DNA from: Dickeya poaceiphila
GTDB lineage: Bacteria; Pseudomonadota; Gammaproteobacteria; Enterobacterales; Enterobacteriaceae
Direction of reading: 5' to 3'
DNA: 64,000 nucleotides
Assembly (NCBI RefSeq): GCF_007858975.2
Contig: NZ_CP042220.2
Location: forward strand, 3,720,001-3,784,000
Below the pieces are notes generated by a model. The model ran no database searches and was not told the DNA's origin. It saw nothing but the letters and a program-made list of their open reading frames with translations. Both the position numbers and the translations under genes were made by a program. This document shows positions 50,842-58,082 of the stretch, piece by piece. Within the stretch, counting starts at the first letter, position 1; the number at the start of each line of letters is the position of its first letter.

Positions 50842-51966
50842 CTACAGTGGGCTGATAAGAACCCTATCAACCGAATTCACTGAGATAGCGCCGGGTGGCG
50901 GAAGCCTCTTACCGTTTTTCGCTGCTATAGCCTGAAATCGAAGTAATTCCACAGAGGCAATTTTCAAGGCATCATCATGCGTTGAAGCCGTCACAGACAG
51001 GTTATCAAGATCGGAAAATTTCAGTGTAACCGTTGTATCATCGACATCAATATCCGCTGGGTAAGGAACAAAGATGGATGCTAGTTTTTTAGCCTGTTTC
51101 TTATGTGCATCCAGTTTGCTCACGAGGTGTGTTGCACGAAGGTGGGTATAGCGTTTCAACATATTCATTGATTTATGACCTGATATCGCAGCCACTTCCA
51201 TAACATTTAACGTTCCCAGTTCAAAGAATCGGCTGATTGCCTCATGTCTGAGATCGTGAAAATGTAGATCGTCGATAGCCAGAGCCTTCAAAGCCACACG
51301 CCATGCGCTTTTAAACCCACTCGACGTGTAGCTAAAAATATAGCCATTCTCATGATGTGGCCGTTCACCCAAGCCACACAGAATTTGCCGTGCTTTTGAT
51401 GATAATGGAACGTCTCGCGATGTCCCATTTTTCGTCAAAGGCAAATGGGCAACACCAAGGCGAAGATCGGTATATTCCCATCTCAACGACAAAATTTCGC
51501 CTTGCCGCATTCCCGTTTCTAATGCGATCTGAAAAATAGCCAATAATTCAGGATTTTTATCTTTGAAGTATCTGGTTAGCTGTCGTTCTTCCTGAGTGGT
51601 TAACCTTCGGGTACGGCCTGACGATACGGTAGGCTTGCGAACATTTTCAACAGGGTTTATAGAGCATGTGCCCCACTCAACTTTTGCCAGATTATAAAGC
51701 GCCGATAACAATGCTAATTCCAGTCGCACAGTATTCGCACTTATCGGCTTTTGCGTTCTGGCGTTAAATTCCGATAATCTATTATCTCTATATTCTGCAA
51801 TGTCTATGGATGAAATTTCATCCATATTTCTATTAGCCAAACGCGAACGCTTGATAACATTGATTCGATAGAACTCCTGCAATTGTCCTCGTTTATGTCG
51901 CGAAACCGTGGAAAAATACTTATCCAACGCTTTACTTAACAGTATCTTTTTTATACGTTTTTTCAC
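50842..51966 (-). CDS. tyrosine recombinase with C-terminal HicB-like domain
   Basis: Phage-type site-specific recombinase, 374 residues. The N-terminal SAM-like domain (residues 1-110) is followed by a catalytic domain with [13 protein letters not shown] (first Arg), [11 protein letters not shown] (HxxR) and [14 protein letters not shown] (His and nucleophile Tyr), all intact. Beyond it a tail from about residue 296 ([20 protein letters not shown], then [16 protein letters not shown] and GKRLPPPG) has the pattern of a HicB antitoxin domain (FPDLPG...T.GDT..EAL...A...L......G..IPPP). Its own target site is unknown. A terminator follows the gene. Confidence 0.88.
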   Translation of the reverse strand: MKKRIKKILLSKALDKYFSTVSRHKRGQLQEFYRINVIKRSRLANRNMDEISSIDIAEYRDNRLSEFNARTQKPISANTVRLELALLSALYNLAKVEWGTCSINPVENVRKPTVSSGRTRRLTTQEERQLTRYFKDKNPELLAIFQIALETGMRQGEILSLRWEYTDLRLGVAHLPLTKNGTSRDVPLSSKARQILCGLGERPHHENGYIFSYTSSGFKSAWRVALKALAIDDLHFHDLRHEAISRFFELGTLNVMEVAAISGHKSMNMLKRYTHLRATHLVSKLDAHKKQAKKLASIFVPYPADIDVDDTTVTLKFSDLDNLSVTASTHDDALKIASVELLRFQAIAAKNGKRLPPPGAISVNSVDRVLISPL

Positions 51967-52083
51967 TACTATTGTCTTCCCTATTGGTCAAAGGGAAAGA
52001 CAATACAACAAATTAGAGCGCGCATTTAGGTCTCTGCTCGCATGAACCTTCCAATGCGGCGTGGGGTGGCTCAGGGGCTGAGC

Positions 52084-52308
52084 TCATTTTTTCTGTTCCC
52101 ACGGTGCAAGTGTTTGCATGGTGTTGCAAAGTGAGGCATTTGGTGCAGGAGGCTGACCCAAGCGGACGAGGAATTCCTGATAAGCATCTGGACCTGCCAT
52201 GATAATCGGCTGATCGATCAACGTCTCCTCAGTAACGGCTTGTTCATCAGGCTCGGTACGTAAATTTAATGCCACGCGTTTAGCAGAAACGTCTTTTGAT
52301 GCCGACAT
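52084..52308 (-). CDS. truncated TacA-like (DUF1778) antitoxin, no toxin partner
   Basis: The 74-residue product opens KRVALNLRTEPDEQ like the ribbon of TacA-family antitoxins, then jumps to the C-terminal part that normally contacts the GNAT toxin (PDAYQEFLVRLGQPPAPN, then LAPWEQ). The helices of the ribbon-helix-helix between them seem missing, as if by in-frame deletion. A good AGGGA ribosome site precedes the ATG. No TacT acetyltransferase lies downstream; the next gene is the recombinase. Probably a remnant or a solitary interfering peptide. Confidence 0.6.
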   Translation of the reverse strand: MSASKDVSAKRVALNLRTEPDEQAVTEETLIDQPIIMAGPDAYQEFLVRLGQPPAPNASLCNTMQTLAPWEQKK

Positions 52309-52464
52309 AATGTCATCCCTCGCGGTTCCTTCTGGATAATAATTATACAGTTTGCATAAGGCTTATATCATTACGATTTGTAGCTTGGGAATCGAACCGA
52401 AGGAACGAGCCGGGCGTTTTTCGCATATATGCATCCCATCATTCTGATCTATCTATGAAAATAC

Positions 52465-52481
52465 GGGTCAACCTACGGGTC
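52465..52481. repeat. putative integrase arm-type sites, right
   Basis: gggtcaacctacgggtc repeats the paired GGGTC arrangement found at the left end (36396-36412). Confidence 0.5.
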
Positions 52482-52542
52482 TTGACAACAACCACGGTTA
52501 AAATTTATGCTACATTTCAACTTAATAGAAAGCTGAATGATC

Positions 52543-52559
52543 CCGAGTCCGGGCACCAC
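52543..52559. repeat. attR core
   Basis: ccgagtccgggcaccac, identical to 36268-36284. The four bases before it (gatc versus gatt) differ once, giving a 21-bp repeat with one mismatch. Confidence 0.88.
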
Positions 52560-52569
52560 TTATTTAAAG

Positions 52570-52593
52570 AACCCGCCCACAAGGCGGGTTTTT
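52570..52593 (+). terminator. original tRNA-Phe terminator, displaced by the island
   Basis: aacccgcc / ggcgggtt arms followed by TTT lie eleven bases past attR. No such hairpin follows the tRNA itself at 36284, so this is most simply the native tRNA terminator moved 16 kb away. Confidence 0.75.
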
Positions 52594-52710
52594 GCATTTC
52601 AGATTATGGGTTCTCCATCGAACTACTACGTTCAATAACTCGTTTCGGCGAAGCTCGCCCTTCGGGCTTGCGGGAAAACCGCACTGTTCAACACCTGCGG
52701 CGTTAGTCCA

Positions 52711-52726
52711 CCGAATCCGGGCACCA
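52711..52726. repeat. third, degenerate att-like copy
   Basis: ccgaatccgggcacca differs from the att core by one base. It could mark an older insertion at the same tRNA. Confidence 0.6.
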
Positions 52727-53016
52727 GATTTTTGTTCCGGGACGATCCCACACATAAAATAAAACATAAAAATCAGTTATTTAATAAAAATTTGGCGTAT
52801 CAACGGGTACTGTCAGATTTTTTCATCCGGGGTTTATTGGGAGCCTGTCAGTTCGATAAACTACAAAGCCCCCACCATGCCCCTGACTTATATGCCATCC
52901 GCAACTCCAAACAGCTCAACATTTCCGGATTCTTACATAGCAACTGGATCGGTCAACTGATCCTTAACTGATCGGCATTACTTTGTTCACAGAGCCCTTT
53001 TTTATTAACCCCCTTC
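52727..53016. other. region with no recognisable gene
   Basis: AT-rich sequence between the third att-like copy and the remnant at 53017. A 79-residue open frame (52732-52971) has no ribosome site and no family resemblance. Confidence 0.5.
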
Positions 53017-53340
53017 CTTTCCTACAGGGATTTTGACGTCATCAAGGTTGTAAAAGAAAGGGAAGCAACCTATAGCGGTTCAGGGGATGAAGCTTTTGTT
53101 GACCGAGAGAAAACACGAGTAGTTTTTATCACTGAAAACGGTATAAATCAGCGTTGTATTTAAACAAAGAAATCGATTCATTTGTCATACCTGCATCTGC
53201 CAGCGTCTGAGGGAGCAGGGATTTTCTGCGGTCTGGTGATGCAAGATTTCGTGCAAAGAGATACTTAAATGGGAATGGTAATACAACGAAAAGTGGCGTG
53301 AATATGTCGACGCCTGGCCAGCAAAGCCCCATTACTTAAA
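53017..53340 (+). pseudogene. possible decayed gene fragment
   Basis: No ATG and interrupted, but coding-like in pieces: frame at 53029 reads REATYSGSGDEAFVDREKT and RVVFITENG to a stop at 53163; a second frame continues SALYLNKEIDSFVIPASASV, a TGA, then RDFLRSGDARFRAKRYLNGN and SGVNMSTPGQQSPIT to TAA at 53338-53340. A terminator follows directly. I do not recognise the family. Confidence 0.3.
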
Positions 53341-53343
53341 TAA

Positions 53344-53372
53344 GGAGCAGCCCGACGGCTGCTCCCCATTTT
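53344..53372. terminator. bidirectional terminator beside the peptide gene
   Basis: ggagcag-ccc / -ggctgctcc arms (53344-53365) with ccattttct on + and ttattta on -. It ends the peptide transcript about 12-30 bases after its stop. Confidence 0.75.
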
Positions 53373-53376
53373 CTCA

Positions 53377-53550
53377 TCAGTGACCGGTATCGCGACGATC
53401 ACGTCCTAATCCGCCACCGCCAATATCGATGTGATTGTTACTGTCTTTTTTTACTTCCACAATGACATCGTCGTGACTGAAAGCCGACAGCTCAGCCGCG
53501 ATTTTATCCAGGTTATCTTTCTGTGACTCACCATATTTATTCAAGGACAT
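53377..53550 (-). CDS. candidate RiPP precursor peptide, 57 residues
   Basis: A small peptide with a strong GGAGG ribosome site five bases before ATG 53550 and its own terminator. The first part (MSLNKYGESQKDNLDKIAAE, then LSAFSHDDVIVEVKKD) is a helical, charged leader-like segment; the tail SNNHIDIGGGGLGRDRRDTG plus His is Gly-rich with Arg50, Arg52, Arg53 and Asp/Asn/His residues. It stands alone, divergent from an operon encoding an arginase with a peptide-recognition-like domain, two oxygenases, a GNAT protein and an exporter. The Arg residues would be natural substrates of a peptide arginase. No cleavage site or protease gene is identified. Precursor function is inferred from context. 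Confidence 0.65.
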   Translation of the reverse strand: MSLNKYGESQKDNLDKIAAELSAFSHDDVIVEVKKDSNNHIDIGGGGLGRDRRDTGH

Positions 53551-53957
53551 ATATACCTCCAATATTTAAAGTTGGTCAAACTGCCAGTAACGTCTGGCAG
53601 GGGGATTTTTGTATTGTGCCTAAATGAAAGTCAACATATAAGGTTATGAAAAAACTTATTTAACAGTGAGAATTAATGGGGTGGATTAAAATTTTCTTTA
53701 GCCTCAGTAAAATAGAAAGCTTTGCGCCTTAAAATATTTTTTTATTTTTCTTTATTTAAAACTCATTTCTTTAAAATTTTAGATTGGTAGCTTTAAACTA
53801 TTAAAGAAAGGAGGGGGATTTTTTTTGGTCTGATTTTCCCTGACAATCATATTGTTAATATTTTTTTGTTGCGAAAAAATTAAATCATCTAAAAAGGCAT
53901 ATTGAAAACTCCTGAATATGAGGTAATTATTTTGTATTCATGGCGGGGGGGTGGAAT
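53551..53957. promoter_or_regulatory. AT-rich divergent control region of the peptide cluster
   Basis: About 400 bp of very AT-rich sequence separates the peptide gene from the biosynthetic operon and must hold both promoters. I see no clear known operator and no further small gene with a good ribosome site. Confidence 0.5.
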
Positions 53958-55067
53958 ATGCATGAAGATGATCTTGTCATAAACAGGAATGCCGTAATCA
54001 CTGAAGGGGGGGATAAGGTTGAACTTATACTTAATGAAAGAAGAGTGAGTGTGGCAGTAAGCGGCAAGATGTATCAGCTTTTGAGAAAAATAACAGAACA
54101 GGGAATAAGCTTAAAAAAACTGCATTCAACAGAAAATGAGCTGCTTAAGGAAATAACTTCTCTTTTGTACTTTAACGATATATTAATCTCCCAAAAGGAC
54201 GATGAATTGTTAAAAGACGGAATTTTATATAACCCTGCGCGAATGCAGAAGGCGGCATTATCGATACCTGACACCCGTCTGAACCAGTGGTGCTTTTTTG
54301 GTGCCCCGGCAGATTTCGCATTAGATCCGCCTCGCTCACCGGCTCATGGCCCTTATATTTACCGAAAGTTAGGACGGAGACACGCTGAAATGAGAGACAT
54401 AGGTGACATCGCGTATAATACAACTGATAATATATACAGCTTCGGAAAAAAAATTCAGCATGTTGTCAGAAAAATTAAAGAGAAAGACAATAAAACTATG
54501 ATGTTCGGGGGAGATCACTCGCTGACCTATTTTGCAGTGGCAGAGCTCTCGCGGTTTATCCCTGAAATCGTACTGATACAACTGGATGCGCATTCGGATA
54601 TCAATACCAGCACGGATAAGTCAAACGTCCCTCTTTATCATGCAAATTTTGTTTCCCGACTCGTTGCTGATAACGCCGTCAGGACAGTGATTCAGATTGG
54701 CGTGCGGGAAAAAACGATAAGATATACAGAAAATTATCTTAATTCGTCGTCCATCACCCAGTTCAGTGCAGAGATGAGCAGGGACGATAAAAAAAGGCTC
54801 GCGTCATTAATAGCGGGAAAAGAAGTCTATATAAGTTTTGATGCAGATGTGCTGGATCCTGAAATTTTCCCGCACGTCACGACACCGCTGGATAAGGGGA
54901 TGAGTGAAGAAGTAATAATCGATATTCTGAGTTTGATAAAAAACTCATGCTTTTCCGTTGAGGGTGCCGATATCATGGAATTCACCTGTGGTTTTGATAA
55001 AAAAGGGAACCCGTTTAACCATGAAATGCCTTTGCTTGATAAAATAATTTCACTCATTATCAGTTGA
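53958..55067 (+). CDS. peptide-arginase-like enzyme with N-terminal RRE/PqqD-like domain
   Basis: Arginase/ureohydrolase fold with all metal-binding motifs: GGDHS (residues 184-188), DAHSD (210-214) and SFDADVLDP (293-301), giving the full set of His/Asp ligands for two Mn2+. Before it, residues 1-85 (DKVELILNERRVSVAVSGKM, YQLLRKITEQGISLKKL) look like the beta-strand plus winged-helix of PqqD-type RiPP recognition elements, which bind precursor leaders. This points to a peptide arginase converting Arg residues to ornithine, as described for OspR-type enzymes in ornithine-containing RiPPs. Start 53958 follows a G-rich run; ATG 53940 is the alternative. First gene of a five-gene operon. Confidence 0.75.
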   Translation: MHEDDLVINRNAVITEGGDKVELILNERRVSVAVSGKMYQLLRKITEQGISLKKLHSTENELLKEITSLLYFNDILISQKDDELLKDGILYNPARMQKAALSIPDTRLNQWCFFGAPADFALDPPRSPAHGPYIYRKLGRRHAEMRDIGDIAYNTTDNIYSFGKKIQHVVRKIKEKDNKTMMFGGDHSLTYFAVAELSRFIPEIVLIQLDAHSDINTSTDKSNVPLYHANFVSRLVADNAVRTVIQIGVREKTIRYTENYLNSSSITQFSAEMSRDDKKRLASLIAGKEVYISFDADVLDPEIFPHVTTPLDKGMSEEVIIDILSLIKNSCFSVEGADIMEFTCGFDKKGNPFNHEMPLLDKIISLIIS

Positions 55068-55084
55068 TTAATCAGGAGGTAAAA

Positions 55085-56254
55085 ATGTGTGTAAGCATGT
55101 TAACCGGTCACCTGACAGATTTTAATATCAATGAATTCTACCATCAGTCGGGAGTCCTGACCGATCCTGGCGCGCTGCTTGCTGATATAGAGTATATTAT
55201 CCGAAAAAGAAGGAATATTTCAGAGAGCCTGCTCAATGCCCGTGTGTTTATTAATAATGGCACGCGGGATGACTTTGGTTACAGCGTTTCGAATCATACC
55301 CCCCGTGAGGATGAAAGCCTCAGTGAATGGCTTGAGAGGATAACGGGCGCCTCCAGCTTTTGTGCCGTCATCAACGGACTGAACGGATGGTCTGATTCGC
55401 TGGCTCAGAAGATTAACCAGGGTTTCAATAAGGAATGGGTGGAAAAATACGGTATTCCGAGCCAGGGGATTGATGTTTACAGCTTCATGGGGAGATACAG
55501 CCTGACACCTTTTGGTATTCACAAAGATCAGGAACACACGTTTCTTTATCACCTCGGCCCCGGAATAAAAAAAGCATGGATATGGGATCCGGCCAGAAAA
55601 GACATTGCGCCGGTCGTACAGTCTGACTCCTTTAATCTTAAAGAAACCCTTTCCTGGGCGACTGAGGTCACACTGCGACCGGGGGATGCATTATTTATTC
55701 CTCAGAACTGGTATCATGTTCTGGAAAACCCGGAGTTTTCCGTAACACTGGGTATTGCCCCTTATGAAATGAAAAGGTCACAATTACTGACTTCTTTTTT
55801 GTCAGATTTTCTTAGTTTACACGACGCCGAAGATCCGCATATTACTCTGGCACTGTCGGCTGAAGGCAACGTCACTGATAATATAACAGCCGTGATCCCG
55901 TCAGACTTTGAAAAAGTCAGCCTTGATGTTATTTCACAGAAAGGTCTGGCACGACTTATAAGCAGGCTAAAAAGTAATAATTATTTCAAATATACTTCTC
56001 CATCAAGAAGAACGAAAAAAAAAGCTTACAAGTATCATGGTGATATTATCTTCGGGGAAACGGAAGGCGGCGCAACACGAATATATCTTCGAGGAAAAGA
56101 TTTTTTAGTAAAAAACGAAGTTGCGGATAAGATCTTTGACCTGAAGAATGAGATGTCCAGACCCGGCTTCAGTTATGGTTTCAGTGATGAAAATCCGGAA
56201 GGTGTTTTCAGTCAAGTTATCACGCAAATGATCCGCACCGGAGTGCTGGTATGA
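55085..56254 (+). CDS. JmjC/cupin-type oxygenase 1 with winged-helix-like tail
   Basis: Probable Fe(II)/2-oxoglutarate-dependent hydroxylase. The 389-residue protein has a JmjC-like cupin core with the HxD...H iron triad His146-Asp148-His211 (FGIHKDQEHTFLYHLGPG; LRPGDALFIPQNWYHVLENP). A C-terminal region (IIFGETEGGATRIYLRGKDF, EVADKIFDLKNEM, QVITQMIRTGVLV) looks like a winged helix, as in ribosomal oxygenases (YcfD/ROX), or a second peptide-binding module. ATG 55085 has a perfect AGGAGG; the frame opens 21 bases earlier. Stop overlaps the next start (ATGA). Substrate is inferred to be the peptide. Confidence 0.72.
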   Translation: MCVSMLTGHLTDFNINEFYHQSGVLTDPGALLADIEYIIRKRRNISESLLNARVFINNGTRDDFGYSVSNHTPREDESLSEWLERITGASSFCAVINGLNGWSDSLAQKINQGFNKEWVEKYGIPSQGIDVYSFMGRYSLTPFGIHKDQEHTFLYHLGPGIKKAWIWDPARKDIAPVVQSDSFNLKETLSWATEVTLRPGDALFIPQNWYHVLENPEFSVTLGIAPYEMKRSQLLTSFLSDFLSLHDAEDPHITLALSAEGNVTDNITAVIPSDFEKVSLDVISQKGLARLISRLKSNNYFKYTSPSRRTKKKAYKYHGDIIFGETEGGATRIYLRGKDFLVKNEVADKIFDLKNEMSRPGFSYGFSDENPEGVFSQVITQMIRTGVLV

Positions 56255-57180
56255 TTACCTTTCCGATGAGAGAACTTATGACTCTGCTGACAGACACGGG
56301 TTCTTTTAAAAGTGACTACTTATTGCTTGAGGGGAACGCATCCTTTTCAGAGGCTTTATTTAATTATTCAGTCCGCCATCTTTTCCGGGGGATTCATCAT
56401 CCTGAAAAAGACATTAAATTACTCTGCTTTGGTGATGTCTACCACCCTGCCAGTGAGACATGTACTGACGGCGTACTGGGATTTTACACGATGGCCATTA
56501 TGCTTCTTCGTAAGCGGACTATCGTATTTAACCACCTCGAAAAGAGGATACCGGAATATTATTCTCTGTACACTTATCTGGCTGAAAAACACAGGATTCT
56601 GTCTCATTATAATATTTACTGGTCGCCCGCTGAAAGCGCCGGAGCGGGTGCGCACACAGATGACCACGATGTGGTCATTGTGCAGCTCGCGGGAAAGAAA
56701 AAATGGAAATTTGAACGCGAAGGAATCACGCTTAAAGCAGGCGATATTCTCTTCGTCCGGAAAGGGACGCTTCATGACCCGGTAACGGAAGACAAACACC
56801 AATCACTGCACCTGACGGTGGGGCTCGTTAATGGGGTATCCTCTTTCCCTGTTTTCCCCGAACCCACGACTGTGGGAGATCACGCCGGATATCTCTCCCC
56901 GATGGAATTTTTCTACAGTATGGGAAATCTGCTCGGGAGAGGCGAACTGATACTGCATACTGGCCATGATGTAATAACTGAAGAGGGGCATTCACACATC
57001 CGTTTTGCGTGTCAGGAAAACGTCCTTGAATTAACAAAAGAAGTCTTTCATCACATATTTGAACGCCAGAGCCTGACCAGTTTCTGTATACGCCCCGGGG
57101 CTGGCAGAAAAGACGTCACTAACCTCATTCTTTCTTTTTATAAAACAGGCATCCCCGTGGAAATAAAAGGAACAAGTTAA
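56251..57180 (+). CDS. JmjC/cupin-type oxygenase 2
   Basis: Second probable Fe(II)/2-oxoglutarate oxygenase, 309 residues, diverged from the first. The iron triad is visible as His135-Asp137 in GAGAHTDDHDVVIVQLAGKK and His175 in LKAGDILFVRKGTLHDPVTE. The N-terminal 100 residues are not recognised; the C-terminal part (ENVLELTKEVFHHIFERQSL, TNLILSFYKTGIPVEI) again ends like a winged helix. It overlaps the upstream gene by four bases and the downstream one by one base. Confidence 0.68.
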   Translation: MITFPMRELMTLLTDTGSFKSDYLLLEGNASFSEALFNYSVRHLFRGIHHPEKDIKLLCFGDVYHPASETCTDGVLGFYTMAIMLLRKRTIVFNHLEKRIPEYYSLYTYLAEKHRILSHYNIYWSPAESAGAGAHTDDHDVVIVQLAGKKKWKFEREGITLKAGDILFVRKGTLHDPVTEDKHQSLHLTVGLVNGVSSFPVFPEPTTVGDHAGYLSPMEFFYSMGNLLGRGELILHTGHDVITEEGHSHIRFACQENVLELTKEVFHHIFERQSLTSFCIRPGAGRKDVTNLILSFYKTGIPVEIKGTS

Positions 57181-58082
57181 TGCTTGATTATATGCTTGAG
57201 CAGTTCAGTAGCCTGCCTGTTGAACCCGGGTTACTCAGAGACGGCATGAAAAACTATATTGATGAACAACTGCTCTGGTGTGAGGACAGTAAGTTTTCAT
57301 CAAACTTTCCTTTCAGGGAAACCGGTCTGCCTCAGGAATTTTTTCTTCAGAAAATCATTTCCTGCGACGGTAATGAATATCTCACTGGACCGAGATACAG
57401 AGGCGGCGATTTGAGAAAGCCTTTTATTGATCTAGTCGCCAGCTCTGCTCCTCTGACCAGGCGGGCAATTGCGTCAATACTAGACGTATGGCAACCCATG
57501 GGAGCAGGTTCAGTCCGTCTTCTCCGTCTGGTGTCTGAAGATACGCGCGGTCGTGCCGATCAGTTTTTTTATGTCGGCGACAGTATGCATGAAAAGAAAG
57601 AAGATGTTATCAACGGACATGCCGTCCACCTTGAACGGGCAAGCCTGCAGTCAGTTGAGTGGTGTCTTAAGGCTCTGGAACTTGCCTATGCCGAGACGTA
57701 TTCCCGCTTTCCTTTTTTGAAGGATAAGGTGGTTCCCGCGGATGAAGAAGACATACGTGATGCCATTGGTGATGGAAACCTGTTCATCATACTTTCTGAA
57801 AAGTCGCGTGCGGGTTTTATCATTTGTGAGAATGGTCGCCGGGCTTTTATATCCGGAATGTGGATCACCGAAGAGATTGTTATTCCGCGTTTTCGGGGAA
57901 AGCACGTAGCTGGCTCAGCACAACAGGCCTTACTTTCTTGCCTCGGCAATCTGCCGCAGCCAGTATCGCTCTGGGGAACTATCGAAAGCAGCAACCTTCC
58001 TTCTATACGCGCTGCTGAGCATACCGGGAGAAAGCGGGTGATGGAATATGTTTTTCTGAGTGATGGAGATATACATGATTAA
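57180..58082 (+). CDS. GNAT-family acyltransferase-like protein
   Basis: The 300-residue protein has an unrecognised N-terminal half and a C-terminal GNAT-like domain (about residues 190-297): MWITEEIVIPRFRGKHVAGS resembles the strand-4/acetyl-CoA loop (R/Q-x-x-G-x-G/A) and IESSNLPSIRAAEHTGRKRV the following Asn and helix of the family. It might acylate the peptide, for example on an ornithine amine or the N-terminus; this is inference. Translation is coupled (TAATG) with the upstream gene. Confidence 0.6.
   Translation: MLDYMLEQFSSLPVEPGLLRDGMKNYIDEQLLWCEDSKFSSNFPFRETGLPQEFFLQKIISCDGNEYLTGPRYRGGDLRKPFIDLVASSAPLTRRAIASILDVWQPMGAGSVRLLRLVSEDTRGRADQFFYVGDSMHEKKEDVINGHAVHLERASLQSVEWCLKALELAYAETYSRFPFLKDKVVPADEEDIRDAIGDGNLFIILSEKSRAGFIICENGRRAFISGMWITEEIVIPRFRGKHVAGSAQQALLSCLGNLPQPVSLWGTIESSNLPSIRAAEHTGRKRVMEYVFLSDGDIHD

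Larger units (their letters stand above)
36268..52559. mobile_element. 16.3-kb genomic island inserted in tRNA-Phe
   Basis: The region from the tRNA 3' end to a second copy of that end carries a P4-type integrase at the left edge, a MOBC-type relaxase, a toxin-antitoxin pair, two type III restriction-modification systems and a second recombinase, between direct repeats ccgagtccgggcaccac. No conjugative pilus or coupling-protein genes are present, so it can at most be mobilised by a helper element. The P4-type integrase is frameshifted, which suggests it may now be fixed. Confidence 0.9.

Noticed and set aside
53129..53332. 67-residue open frame on - beside the peptide gene
   Set aside because: No good ribosome site and it lies antisense to the more protein-like + strand fragments.
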